From contig JAJEKV010000107.1 of NCBI GenBank assembly GCA_021234155.1, positions 1,345,108 to 1,409,107 on the forward strand: a DNA stretch of 64,000 nucleotides. Reading direction: 5' to 3'. Position 1 is the stretch's first letter. Each line of letters begins with the position of its first letter. The notes beneath the pieces are model-generated. The model was not told the origin of the DNA, did not search any database, and worked only from the letters and a program-made list of their open reading frames with translations. Shown here piece by piece: positions 1 to 9,844 of this stretch. This DNA is from Isoetes taiwanensis (taxonomy: Eukaryota; Streptophyta; Lycopodiopsida; Isoetales; Isoetaceae). The position numbers and the translations under genes are program-made.

Positions 1-520
1 CCCCACATCCCATTGGACACATCTTTGAGACCTTTGGATCCATCTTATGTCTTTTGAAGTTTGCTGTCAGCCCCTGATGTAATATGATCCACCTGAATAC
101 CTTTATTTTGTTTGCAGTGTAATTTTTCCACCCCTTTTTGCAAATTGCTGCTAGCTGTTCTTCTTCACAATTCCATAGTAAAGTAGCCTTTGAAGGTTTA
201 TGGCTAATCAGTGCACTGTAGATTGCTTTGACTGAGTAAACTTCACTGCCCTTTAGCTGCCACTGATTGGTGGTACTTGCCAGCTCATCAATTTGTCTGA
301 CTTTCTCCATAACTGCCTTGTATATCTTTCTATCCATCTGTGATCCTTTTGTCAACTCAGCTACTGTTTCCCAATTTTTCCAACCTTTTGTCTCATCCCA
401 AAGCTTTCTTATTCCAGCCTGATTCCACTGCATATATTTCTGAGGGTGTCTGAGGGCTAAGCAGTCATTGTCACTATTTAAAAACCCTGGATGCCAGAAG
501 AAATTTATATCTTTCGATCT
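1..520 (-). pseudogene. LINE A ORF2 C-terminal part in a shifted frame, with zf-RVT
   Basis: Read on the minus strand in the frame next to that of ORF2, this stretch is open from about 520 to the window edge. It contains FFWHPGFL, then GWKNWETV, then FRWIILHQGLTANFKRH, and ends at the first cysteines of a zinc-finger (CPMGC). That order is the usual C-terminal segment of plant LINE ORF2 leading into the zf-RVT domain. LINE D has the matching segment at 9,024-9,538. One small indel near 520 therefore separates it from the long ORF. Whether the shift is biological or a consensus error cannot be told here. Confidence 0.82.
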
Positions 521-3354
521 TGTATCCAATATGGGAGGTTTATAACAGCCAAGTTCCAGGCCTGAAACATCCTTCTCAAAATGGGAGATGTATTTGGGCA
601 AGGGTTAAATTGGAAATAGGCAGAGTCTGGTAATTGGTGTCTTATACTGTGACTACCCACAGGATAAGATTCATTGATCCAATACCTCACCAGTTTCTGA
701 GCAGGTGATGTTGATTTATGCTGAATAGCCCTCCAAATCATCTTAGCAGCCAATGCTTGTGCTTGCAAGAACAGATCCTTGCACCCCATCCCTCCTTCTT
801 TCCTAGACTTGGTCAGGTCATCCCAAGCCACCTTATGTGTACCTTGCCAGATGAATTTCCTAATTGCTGCTTCTATCTTCCCGTATGATGCTTTATCCCC
901 TATAATTGCAGAGGAGAAGTACACATGAGTACTTCCAATTACAGCATTGGCTATCTGAATTCTGCCAGCCAATGATAAAGAAGAAGAGTATGATCCAAGT
1001 TTCTTTTTGATCCGAGTCACTATTGGATCCCAAAGTCCTTTGAGAGAAGAGTTTAATGCCAGAGGTATGCCTAGTATTACTGTACCAGCATCCTTGCCAA
1101 GCACCTTAATTCCTTGCATCACCTTATCTTCAGATTCCAATATAATTGCACATTTATTTCTGTTCAGACATCCTCCAGATACCTTACCAAAATTTTCCAT
1201 TGCTAACAAAAAGTTTTGGAGACTTTCTCCATCCTTCTTCAAAAAGACAAACGTGTCATCAGCATATTGCATTATTGAAAAGGTACCTTCCCCTCCTGGT
1301 AGTTGCAATGACTGAATTTCTCCTTTATCCTGCATCTTTATTACCAGTTTTGTCAAAACTTTTGCTACAATAAAAAAGAGGTAGGGGGCAAGAGGACACC
1401 CTTGCCTAACTCCTCTCCTGCAGGGAAAGTTATCAGTGGATGATCCATTTATGATTAGGGCTGAGGCAGCTGTTGTATTGAATCCAAACACTTTTTGATA
1501 GACCTTTTCAGACAAACCTAAGTGTGCCATTGCTTTCTCCAAAAATTGCCAGCTTATTGTATCATATGCCCTCCTGAAATCCAGCTTGAGCAGCAAACAT
1601 TCTTGTTTAGACAACTTATTCCAATGGAGACCTTCAACAGCTCCAATGTAGTTATCCAATATATTTCTTTGAGGGAGAAAAGCAGATTGGCATGGGTTGA
1701 TCACATGAATAAGACTGGACTTCAGTCTGTTGGCCAAGATCTTAGCTAACACCTTGTAGGTAGTGTTAGTCAAAGAAATAGGTCTCCAATCTCCTATGTT
1801 TATGGGTCCACTTACTTTAGGAATCAAAGTAATATGGCCAGCATTGATAGCAGGGTGAAGATATCTAGCTTGCCATGCTCCCTGAATGAAAGTTATGAGG
1901 TCATCTTTCATAATTTTCCAAAACTCCATATAGAACTCGGGTTGGAAGCCATCTGGACCTGGGCTCTTATCATGTGCCATTGACTTTAAAGTTTCCTGTA
2001 TCTCCTTTTCTGCAGGTATTTTTAACATATCTTCATCTATGATTTCTGGTTCACTGGGCAGATCTTTAAAAAAGTCATCAATTACTTTACTATCCACCTC
2101 ATAATTGCTGAACAGAGCTTGGTATTCTTTATGGAAGTATTTCTGTATCTCAGATTGGGAGACCAAACATTCTCCTTGCTCATTTGTCACCTCTACAATT
2201 CCATTGTTTAAAATTCTACTTTTTGCTGTCCTGAAAAAAAAACTAGATCCTGCATCATCCATCTCATTCAGATATTTGCATCTGCTCCTAATTGCCAAGC
2301 TTTTTGCCTCTTCCTCTTCAATTTTCTTGACTTTTACTTCCAAGTCTGCTTCTTTTTCCTGCCAGCTTTTGTTATTCTTGTCCTGGAATAGCAATTTCCT
2401 TATCTCCCTCATTTCCTCATATATCTTCTGTTTTTCTTCTTTCTTCTTCCTGTTCCACTTTTTTCCCCAATCCTTTACCCATTCCTTAACTTTCCTAAGT
2501 TTGTGGATGAAGGATTTCATTGACTGAGTGAGTGGAACTTTGGGGAGCTGATTATAAAACACTGTAAATTCCTCACAGAACCTTTTATTTTGAAGCATCC
2601 CAGTGTTAAATTTGAAGGGAGTCTTTATTTCCCCTTTCTGTGGATCGGCCATATTCTCCAGGAATTGAGGATAATGGTATGAAATAGAATTTCCAACATC
2701 ACAAGAAGTAATAAGGTTATCCCAATCAATCAGATCATTGTTGCAAAGATAAAATCTGTCTAACAAACAGTATGTTCTCTGCTCCCCTTTCCTTTTATTA
2801 CTCCAAGAATACTGATATGATGAGGATGGAGGAATGTATACAAAGTTAGTCATCAACTTATCCCAAGCCAGTCTTTCTCCTTTTGACATATTTAACTGTT
2901 TGCCAAGTTTCTGGTCCCAGTTTGGTGTGTTGTTGTAATCTCCAACCAGTAGCCAATTCTTGGTTTGGTGAGCTCGGATCCAAGCATCTATTTGTTCCCA
3001 TTGTTCTTCTCTCTCTGCTGAGTCAGTCGAGGCATATACATTGATTACACCAATAACATTACTGCCCTTCTTCAAAATAGCCACAGTCCATCTGCCATTA
3101 TCATGTTTATATTTTCCTTCACATGTAAATCCTCTCCAGGTCATACATATGCCTCCCTTGGTACCATCTGCTGGGGTCCACACAGAGTCTCCATTAGGTA
3201 TGATCCACTTGCCCAAATTTGAAGCCTCAAATTCAGGCAGCCTATGTTCCTGTACTAAGACAATGTCTGCCTTCATTTCTCTTAGTGCAATTAAGGCCCT
3301 TTTCCTTTTCAGAGGACCTTTGATACCTCTTAAATTCCAGGTTGTGATTCTCAT
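505..3354 (-). CDS. LINE A ORF2: endonuclease and reverse transcriptase
   Basis: The 949-residue protein has an N-terminal APE-type endonuclease (about residues 1-230), with WNLRG at 6-10, the catalytic QEH (Glu36) and GDYN at 138-141. The usual SDH motif near the end of the domain reads SYH (225-227), so the catalytic Asp looks lost. A charged, Lys/Glu-rich, coiled-coil-like linker spans about 285-355. The reverse transcriptase follows, with SPGPDG at 464-469, the catalytic LDFRRAYD at 591-598, RQGCPLAP at 650-657 and the active-site YADD at 697-700. The start is the ATG that overlaps the ORF1 stop codon. The frame ends early in the region after the RT, and homologous sequence continues in another frame to base 1. 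The family nicks DNA and copies its own RNA by target-primed reverse transcription. This copy is probably endonuclease-defective. Confidence 0.92.
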   Translation of the reverse strand: MRITTWNLRGIKGPLKRKRALIALREMKADIVLVQEHRLPEFEASNLGKWIIPNGDSVWTPADGTKGGICMTWRGFTCEGKYKHDNGRWTVAILKKGSNVIGVINVYASTDSAEREEQWEQIDAWIRAHQTKNWLLVGDYNNTPNWDQKLGKQLNMSKGERLAWDKLMTNFVYIPPSSSYQYSWSNKRKGEQRTYCLLDRFYLCNNDLIDWDNLITSCDVGNSISYHYPQFLENMADPQKGEIKTPFKFNTGMLQNKRFCEEFTVFYNQLPKVPLTQSMKSFIHKLRKVKEWVKDWGKKWNRKKKEEKQKIYEEMREIRKLLFQDKNNKSWQEKEADLEVKVKKIEEEEAKSLAIRSRCKYLNEMDDAGSSFFFRTAKSRILNNGIVEVTNEQGECLVSQSEIQKYFHKEYQALFSNYEVDSKVIDDFFKDLPSEPEIIDEDMLKIPAEKEIQETLKSMAHDKSPGPDGFQPEFYMEFWKIMKDDLITFIQGAWQARYLHPAINAGHITLIPKVSGPINIGDWRPISLTNTTYKVLAKILANRLKSSLIHVINPCQSAFLPQRNILDNYIGAVEGLHWNKLSKQECLLLKLDFRRAYDTISWQFLEKAMAHLGLSEKVYQKVFGFNTTAASALIINGSSTDNFPCRRGVRQGCPLAPYLFFIVAKVLTKLVIKMQDKGEIQSLQLPGGEGTFSIMQYADDTFVFLKKDGESLQNFLLAMENFGKVSGGCLNRNKCAIILESEDKVMQGIKVLGKDAGTVILGIPLALNSSLKGLWDPIVTRIKKKLGSYSSSLSLAGRIQIANAVIGSTHVYFSSAIIGDKASYGKIEAAIRKFIWQGTHKVAWDDLTKSRKEGGMGCKDLFLQAQALAAKMIWRAIQHKSTSPAQKLVRYWINESYPVGSHSIRHQLPDSAYFQFNPCPNTSPILRRMFQAWNLAVINLPYWIQDRKI

Positions 3355-4253
3355 TGGGCACCTAATTTCTTTCTGCCTTGACTTCTCAAGTTCAAGGCAG
3401 GACTGTTTTCAGAGAAGTGGACCACCTTAACTCCTTTTTTCCTAGTGTGTGGGGTGTAAAACTTCTCTTGTTCACCCTCCCCAGTCATATTCTGCTGTCC
3501 ACTATTGATCTCAGACAATATATTTCTAGATGGGCTTATTGGCCTACTATTCACTGCTGAATTAGTTACCAGGCCATCTAGCACGAGCTGGTCAGGTGGG
3601 CTCCTTGATTTATTTTCTGCAATTCCGAGGTCATCTGGCACTTTCCCTCCCTTCCCTGGTGTGAAAAAGATCTCTCCTTCCTTGTCTTTAATCTGCTCTT
3701 TTTCCTTTACTTCAGTGAAGTTTTTGTTAGATGGACTTAGTGGCCTATTGTACTCAATTTCCAGGCCATCTAACAGGGGTTGCCCAGGTGGACTTATTAG
3801 CCTATTACCCTCAATTTCCAGGTCCCCTGGGGAAGTTAGTAATTTGTTCATTGGTGTACAGAAATCCACTTCCTTGACTCCCCTACCATCTTTAGCCATA
3901 CTTGTTTCCAATGGACTTATTAGCCTATTGACACTACTGTCAATTACCAGGCCATTGGAGGACATCACATTATTTTGGCTGTTATCTACTACCTCCTGGC
4001 CTATAGGACTTATAGGATCAGTAGTCAAATTACCTTCCTCCAAAGAGAATTTGATCTCCTCAGTTCCTTTGTCAGTGCTTCCTCCCAAACTACTTTCATA
4101 TTCCATAGGGGATTTAGTAAAGAATTTATATCCTCCTTCAAATTCATTTGGGGGAGTAGGATTGGAAGTATTTGGCACCACATCCCTCTCCATATCTTCT
4201 TGTCTCTCAATCTCCTCTTGTTTCTCTATGAGTTCCAACAAAATGTCATGCAT
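3351..4253 (-). CDS. LINE A ORF1 (partial), Ser-Pro-repeat protein
   Basis: This is a 300-residue frame immediately upstream of ORF2. Its TGA stop overlaps the ORF2 start as ATGA, an arrangement that allows reinitiation on one transcript. The protein is low in hydrophobic residues. It is built of loosely repeated blocks with an (I/L/R)SP core followed by a Pro/Gly turn, seen in TDPISPIG, NRLISPLE, NRLISPPG, NRPLSPSN, NKSRSPPD and SRPISPSR. No RNA-binding DUF4283 domain or CCHC knuckle is visible, although both are common in plant LINE ORF1 proteins. The frame remains open upstream of this ATG to about 4,345 and includes another ISP block, so the RNA-binding part has probably been lost by 5' truncation. 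The role as LINE ORF1 is inferred from position. Confidence 0.65.
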   Translation of the reverse strand: MHDILLELIEKQEEIERQEDMERDVVPNTSNPTPPNEFEGGYKFFTKSPMEYESSLGGSTDKGTEEIKFSLEEGNLTTDPISPIGQEVVDNSQNNVMSSNGLVIDSSVNRLISPLETSMAKDGRGVKEVDFCTPMNKLLTSPGDLEIEGNRLISPPGQPLLDGLEIEYNRPLSPSNKNFTEVKEKEQIKDKEGEIFFTPGKGGKVPDDLGIAENKSRSPPDQLVLDGLVTNSAVNSRPISPSRNILSEINSGQQNMTGEGEQEKFYTPHTRKKGVKVVHFSENSPALNLRSQGRKKLGAQ

Positions 4254-4323
4254 TTCCTTCTCTTCCCTCCCATTTTGAATCTCTGATTGCCTTGGAGGAG
4301 AGAATTGTAGATTTATTGGACTT

Positions 4324-6522
4324 ATGTATTCAATTTGCTGCCTTCATGACAGGTTCTATTTAATTGAGAATCTTTGGAACAATTGTAGCGAAGTTGAGAA
4401 CTTGACAGGCTATACTCTGTCGGATCATTACCCTCAGTTGATCACAGTGACAGGAAAAGATAACCAAAAGAGAAAGAAATCCTGCTTCAAGATGAATGTC
4501 AGCCTCTTGGACCAGGAAGACTTCTTGAATCCTATGCCTGTTGGTGACTTAGGTTGGATGTGGTGGTGGATTAATCTAGCAAAGCATATTAAGAATTGGC
4601 TCAAAGAATGGCGAAGAAGCATTCACCACCAGAATCAAGCCCATTTGTTAGACCTAAGAAAAAGGCTAAGCAATGCTCCCATAGGATAGCATTAAAATTC
4701 AGATTGAGAAAGAGGAAATCAATATTGCCAAGGGATGGAGGGTGAAGGCCAAGATTAAGGAGCTCAAGGAAGACGAAAGATGCAACTCTAAATATTTCTT
4801 CATCAAAGCCAAAACAAGAATCAAGAGGAATCAGATATATGAAGTCAAGAATGGGGATGATTTGGTTTCTGGGGATCACAATCATAAAAATGCTGCAGTT
4901 GACCACTTCACTGCTATTATGGGAACTAATATGGATTGCTTAGAAGAGGTGATGGACATGTTCATTACTACGAGGAGAAAGGTCAATAGCAGTCAGAATG
5001 ATATGATAACCTCCCCCTTTGTCAATGATGAACTTAGGGAAGTGATCAAGTGTATAGACAATGGGAAAACCCCTGGACCAGATGGACTGCCTGCAGAATT
5101 TTTCAAGAAAGCTTGGCCTATTTTAGGGGATGGTATTACCAAGCTTGCCAATGAATTCAGAATTTGCAAATGTCTGGATGCTAGATTTAATAAGATTATT
5201 GCAGGTGCTCTAGCTGTTAGACTTAGTTCTGGATTCCATAATTAGCAGCACCCAATCTGCCTACCTGAAAGATAGATATATACTCGGCAATGTGGTCACT
5301 GCTATATTGGGTTTGCAATGGGCTAAAGATTCCAAACAAGATGTGGCCCTTCTCAAATTAGACATCACCGAAGCCTTCGATATGGTGAGCTGGAATTTCC
5401 TATTCAAGAGCTGCAGAGCCCTGGGTTTTAATGAAGAAAGTATCGGTATTTCAAAGCCATTCTCGGTAACTCTAGATCTGCTGTTCTCATAAATGGTGAG
5501 TGTAGCCCCTTCTTCTCCATTCAGAGGGGAGTTATACAAGGTTGTCCTCTTGCACCCTTTCTCTTTTTAATTGTTATGGAAGCTCTTCACAACAGGCTAG
5601 ATGTTGCTATGCTTAACAACTCAATCAAAGGTCTTCAACTCCCTGAGAACTCTCACAGACTAAATCCTCAATGGACATTTTGCAGACGATACCTTTATTT
5701 TAATTTCTATGGATCATAGTTCGATTATAACCACTCAGCAGATCCTTCAGGATTTTGGACAGGCCTCAGGTTGCAAAATCAATCCTCTCAAGTCGGCAAT
5801 TCAAACAAGATTGATTGACAAAGGTACTCAGGCTGCCAGCCTCTTAGGCTGTAAGTATTACACCCCATGTACTAAATCTAAAATCTTGGGGATTCCCTTT
5901 GCTTTAAGAAGTAATGCATCTGACTTATGGAGTGATGTGATTGATAAATTTTATAAAAGGTTGATTCCATAAATTCCAAATACCTATCTAAAAATGGCAG
6001 AGCAATAATTGCCAACTTTGTGATCTCCTCTTCTCAGGTTTATCAATGGCTCCTAAAAAGGTTTCTAACAAACTTCAGAGTATTATTGGCAGGTTCATTG
6101 CTTGCGAACAGAATAAGAGATGCTGGCACCCCGTGTCTATAGAAGAATGCCGCAAATATAAAAAGGAAGGGGGACTTGGTACCATGAATATTGGGAAACA
6201 GGGATTGGCCTTAACTGCCAAATACTTCCATAAAGCTTGCTATGATAAGATCAAGCATCCTATCTCTATCTTAGTCAGACATTATATCAACAAATGTCAT
6301 CCATACGACTGGAGATCTCTTAGGAATAGAATAGAATAGAATAGGTTTTTAGCGTCCACGGAGACCAATTGGCCCATGGGACCCAAACAAAAAAGAGAGC
6401 AGCAAGCATATTACTGGGAGCTTCCATATTCTATTTACTTCCCTTTCTCAGTCCCAGCTAACACTCCAGGAATCATCAAGAAGTGGATAAAAGCGTGGCT
6501 TGAAGTCAGGAATATCTAGCAT
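4324..6522 (+). pseudogene. LINE D ORF2: endonuclease end and reverse transcriptase, broken
   Basis: The fragment opens with the end of an endonuclease domain (HDRFYL and an intact SDHYPQ, 4,345-4,440). An RT linker and fingers follow in the frame at 4,742-5,245 with TPGPDGLPAEFF. A deletion removes the segment that normally carries the IPK and WRPISL motifs. The palm resumes at about 5,262 with LLKLDITEAFD, and RGVIQGCPLAP lies near 5,525-5,560 in a shifted frame. A FADDT active-site motif is readable near 5,678-5,695, again in another frame. The later part (5,709-6,522) matches LINE A downstream of the RT, for example IYFPFSVPANTPGIIKKW. At least four frame changes and one internal deletion rule out function. 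Confidence 0.85.
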
Positions 6523-9023
6523 ATAACAGGGGTTTTTTTTGTGATTTTATACGCTTTTTGGCATGGTTTTTATATGATTTCATGGGCGTAGTGTATTGCA
6601 CGAGGCATACTAATCAGTATATCTAGAGTGCACACTCGATCCTCATATTTAAATGGCATTTTATCTATGATTTTGCAATGGTTTTGCCTTGCATGTTTTT
6701 GTTCCTTAAAAACTTAATTAATTTAATTTTATGAAAGCCATGCAAGCAACGAGGCATTCAACTTTAGGGTTGGACTTTAGGGTTCGTGGAGAAGGGATTT
6801 AGAGGATCATTTTCGACAGTTTTCTTTTCGCTATGGCTTCCACAGTTCTCTGATGGCTAGATTAGTAGCTTTAAAGAGGTTTTTACTAGTGAAGGGGATT
6901 TAGAGGACCATTTTGCAGCAGAATCTGAGAAGCAATCTAAGTATGGCGCATTACCCCATTCAAAACTCCGATTAGGCTCCTGGTTAATTTGTTTGTCCTC
7001 ATGCCCTGAGTAAATCACCATCAGAGCAAGTAAAGGCAGATCAGAGCAGAGGTAGATGATCGGAAGGTTCAACGGATTATAAGCTTTGAGGGCATACTGC
7101 AGTGCTTAGATGATCGAGTGATTCAAAGGATTTTTTAAGCTATGGGTCTCATGCTTGGGGTTGATGAATAGACGGTTCGAGTTGTGGACGTATTTGCCAT
7201 GCCACAGAGTGGTACTGGAGTTAGTGTTGAGGCTGTGGACCCTGTCTTTCAGACGAAATAAGACTTCTGGAATAGCAGGTATTTCTCTGGAATAAAATGG
7301 TATACTGCGGTTGTTGTGTTGTGGGCTCCAGTTAGAGTTGTATTGAAAAGCGAGATGGTTGGAGGCAGGCCTCTACTATTAATAAATATCCGATTCTGGG
7401 TTGCTTATAATCGGATTCTCTGGATTTAAAGCTGCATCTGCCATTTTCTCTGATGCAAAGCTTGCATTTGTAGCTCAGGAAAAGACTCTTTGATTTACCT
7501 AGTTAGTAGCATTAGTCTAACCCTGTGCTTCTTTGTTGCAGAATGTTGAAGCATGATATGTAAATAGTGGATGCCATGATCATCGAATTCCATCATCGGC
7601 TTCATTCCAACATTGGATCGATCTGCCCCTATAGCAGGCATGTCTTTTCTTCTCGCCCCTTTTTTAAGCCATTATGTTGTCTTCCTTTCTCCATTGCGGG
7701 CGCCAGATGTTTTGTATTGGAGCTTATCTGTTTTTACTAGTCTTTCTATTGCGGGTGCCAGATGTTTTGTATCGGAGCTTATCTGCTTTTACTAGCCTTT
7801 GAGAACTGAAATGTCAGGTCAGTAGTTTCTGTGGTAGCCAGTTCTGATTTCTGTGGCGTTCTTTCCTCTTGGATTCAGAACGTGGCAGTTTCAGGATTAT
7901 ATGTTTCAGCTTGCAGTCTATCCTTTGAGTATGTCATGTCAAGATGCAGATGCAACTTCATGCAGATAGAAAATATCTGTATTATAGACAACAATCAGTA
8001 ATTTCAAGAATATCTTCTTGCATTAGCCACGTAATCAGGTAATTTTTTGCTATTGAATCAGTGAGTTCAACTTAGTAGAATGTGTTCTCATTCAAAGTGT
8101 CTCTACATCTGCGAGATGACACATAAATGACATAGTGCAATCCTAATGCTTATGGACAATTAGGTATTGCTATCTGTCTTGCACCGTTAATGGCTAAGCG
8201 GATTTACTTCCCATGCTCTTAAATGGCATTAAGGCAGATCGATCAAGTCTGGGATGTATTCTAAGAGGTGATGCACTTTTGATGGGCCAATCTAGCCCTG
8301 GTTTTACAGATTCAATGAAAACATCTGGAGAATTTGATTTAGTTCTATCATGCTACCATATATTGGCAATACATGTACTTACAAGATTACGTTTCAGAAT
8401 AAGATGTTTGGTTGCACACCTCTTTCTTTTTCTTATTGTGTCAGCTTACTTAGTATCATTGTGATTTGACTAGTGACTTAAACAAACGTGACATCCTTCA
8501 TGGCTCCATTTCCTAAACACATGTTCTAACATGTCTAGCATATGGAATTCTACTACCTAGGGATATTGTAAGTGGTTTACATCATAAATGCATTCTCTTT
8601 AGCATCATTTTTTTCATCAATATTGTAGAGTTTCGTTTTGTATTCCAATATGTAAAATGGAGACCCTCATAATGATATAAATTTTTTGGCCTACTTGCTT
8701 ATTACAAATATATATTATAGAAATTTTTGCAGCGCAACTATAAGGCTACACTGTCTTAGGCACAAGAACCTATAGCAATGTACACAACATTAAACCTATA
8801 ACAAACCATTACATTACACGCATTAAAATTAAATTCCCCCTTAAACCCCCTTTTGTTTGGGTGCATATTCACACGGGGGGTGACTCCTGGCAACGAGAGC
8901 TGTTAGATAGGCATATTCACCCCTTATTCCTTAATCTACACCGTACACAAAATTCCTCCTTTGTGGGGTATGGATGTATAGAAATTATGATACTGTATAA
9001 CAAGGTTTGCAAAATACTATAAG
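6523..9023. mobile_element. Unclassified 2.5-kb insertion inside LINE D
   Basis: LINE D homology stops near 6,520, after KKWIKAWLEV, and resumes near 9,026 with YTWEKGLSMKQ. The sequence between is absent from the equivalent place in LINE A. It is AT-rich and has no recognisable protein. It contains one 55-bp tandem duplication (7,686-7,795). I could not identify terminal inverted repeats, LTRs or a poly(A) tail. A weak TATAA occurs at both junctions and could be a short target duplication, but that is not decisive. It may be a non-autonomous DNA transposon or a decayed composite. Confidence 0.5.
7686..7795. repeat. 55-bp tandem duplication
   Basis: Two adjacent units, 7,686-7,740 and 7,742-7,795, share the order ATTGCGGG, GCCAGATGTTTTGTAT, GGAGCTTATCTG and TTTTACTAG. 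They differ at a few C/T positions and by a 2-base gap. No coding role is apparent. Confidence 0.85.
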
Positions 9024-9538
9024 ATGTATACATGGGAGAAAGGGCTTTCAATGAAGCAGTCAATATTCTGGAACCCGGCCCTTATCCTTGATAATCCCAA
9101 TATGTGCCTTGCTTGCCATTTCCCTGAGCAAGCTAAATTGTGGAAAGAGAAGGGGATAATACTTATCAGAGATCTTTTTGACAATAATGGAATCATCTCC
9201 TTTCAAAACTCCATCCTCGCTGAAGAAGATCATCACACTAAACTACTTTATAAGGCAATTACTAATATTATTATGCAACTCTATGGACTCTTGGCAGCAT
9301 AATGGTAAAACTGGATACTCAGTAAAAATGGCATATAAATTCCTAATGAGTAACAAGGAGATTACTATCCACTTGAAATGGGGTGTCTCCCCTGATACTG
9401 CTAGAAGGAACCTGAAATTCATGTGGAGTAACCCAGTCAATCCAAAAATCAAAGCCTTCATGCGGCAGCTTTGGCATAGAGGCTTGGCAACCAACTGTAA
9501 GAGATTCAGATTATCAATGACAAATTCTGATATTTGTG
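9024..9538 (+). pseudogene. LINE D ORF2: segment between RT and zinc finger
   Basis: Two overlapping frames (9,024-9,302 and about 9,300-9,538) together encode the region after the RT, including FWNPALI, GKTGYSVKMAYKFL and MWSNPVNPKIKAFMRQLWH. This corresponds to the FFWHPGFL, YSVKAIYSAL and NKIKVFRWIILH segments of LINE A. A frameshift lies near 9,290-9,300. The frame is cut at SDIC, the first zinc ligand, by the LINE B insertion, and the remaining ligands are at 18,991 onwards. Confidence 0.85.
9527..9538 (+). repeat. 12-bp target-site duplication, 5' copy
   Basis: CTGATATTTGTG immediately precedes the LINE B composite. An identical copy at 18,987-18,998 immediately follows a run of A residues. 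A perfect short direct repeat with an adjoining poly(A) is the standard mark of target-primed reverse transcription. Confidence 0.93.
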
Positions 9539-9844
9539 CTGGCGCCATGTGAGAACAGGCTCCGCCGCTTTCTGTCATATCTCTCTCCTCGGGTGTCGGA
9601 TTCAGACGTTTCTTGGTGCGTTGGAAAGCTTTCCATCGGTGTATGCCTCTAGGCAGTATGGCATCAGCACCTATGCCGGATTTAGGGTTTTCAATTTCGG
9701 CCTCCTTAACCAATTCTGGTATGCCCTCACCCCTCGGGTTGCCATCTAAGCCTTAATCCTCTTGCCTTTGCCTCTTCTCATCCCGTACTAGATGTGCAAC
9801 AATTTCCACCACTTTCTGTTACCAAGTCTTTGATCGCTTCCTCT

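Larger units (their letters stand above)
1..4340 (-). mobile_element. LINE A, plant L1-like non-LTR retrotransposon, 5'-truncated
   Basis: The element carries two overlapping reading frames in the order ORF1 then ORF2 on the minus strand, as in plant L1-type LINEs. Its 3' end lies beyond the left edge of the window. The ORF1 frame stays open upstream of its first ATG to about 4,345, where it meets an in-frame stop and where plus-strand LINE D sequence begins, so the copy is 5'-truncated inside ORF1. ORF2 is open for 949 codons, which points to a fairly young copy. The abutting LINE D is an internal piece of an endonuclease domain, so LINE A has probably inserted into LINE D in antisense. The exact junction, somewhere in 4,324-4,345, and any target-site duplication cannot be fixed because the other flank is outside the window. 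Confidence 0.9.

Noticed and set aside
1007-4286. Plus-strand frames of 60-257 residues overlapping LINE A
   Set aside because: They are antisense shadows of ORF1 and ORF2, whose endonuclease and RT motifs fix the coding strand.
1-6340. Twin priming (5' inversion) of one LINE to explain head-to-head LINE A and LINE D
   Set aside because: The minus-strand part covers ORF1 and the whole of ORF2 and the plus-strand part again covers the RT, with clearly different sequences, so they are two elements.
9534-9749. Frame spanning the LINE D / LINE B junction
   Set aside because: It joins the last bases of LINE D to the LINE B 5' leader across the insertion point and cannot be a native protein.
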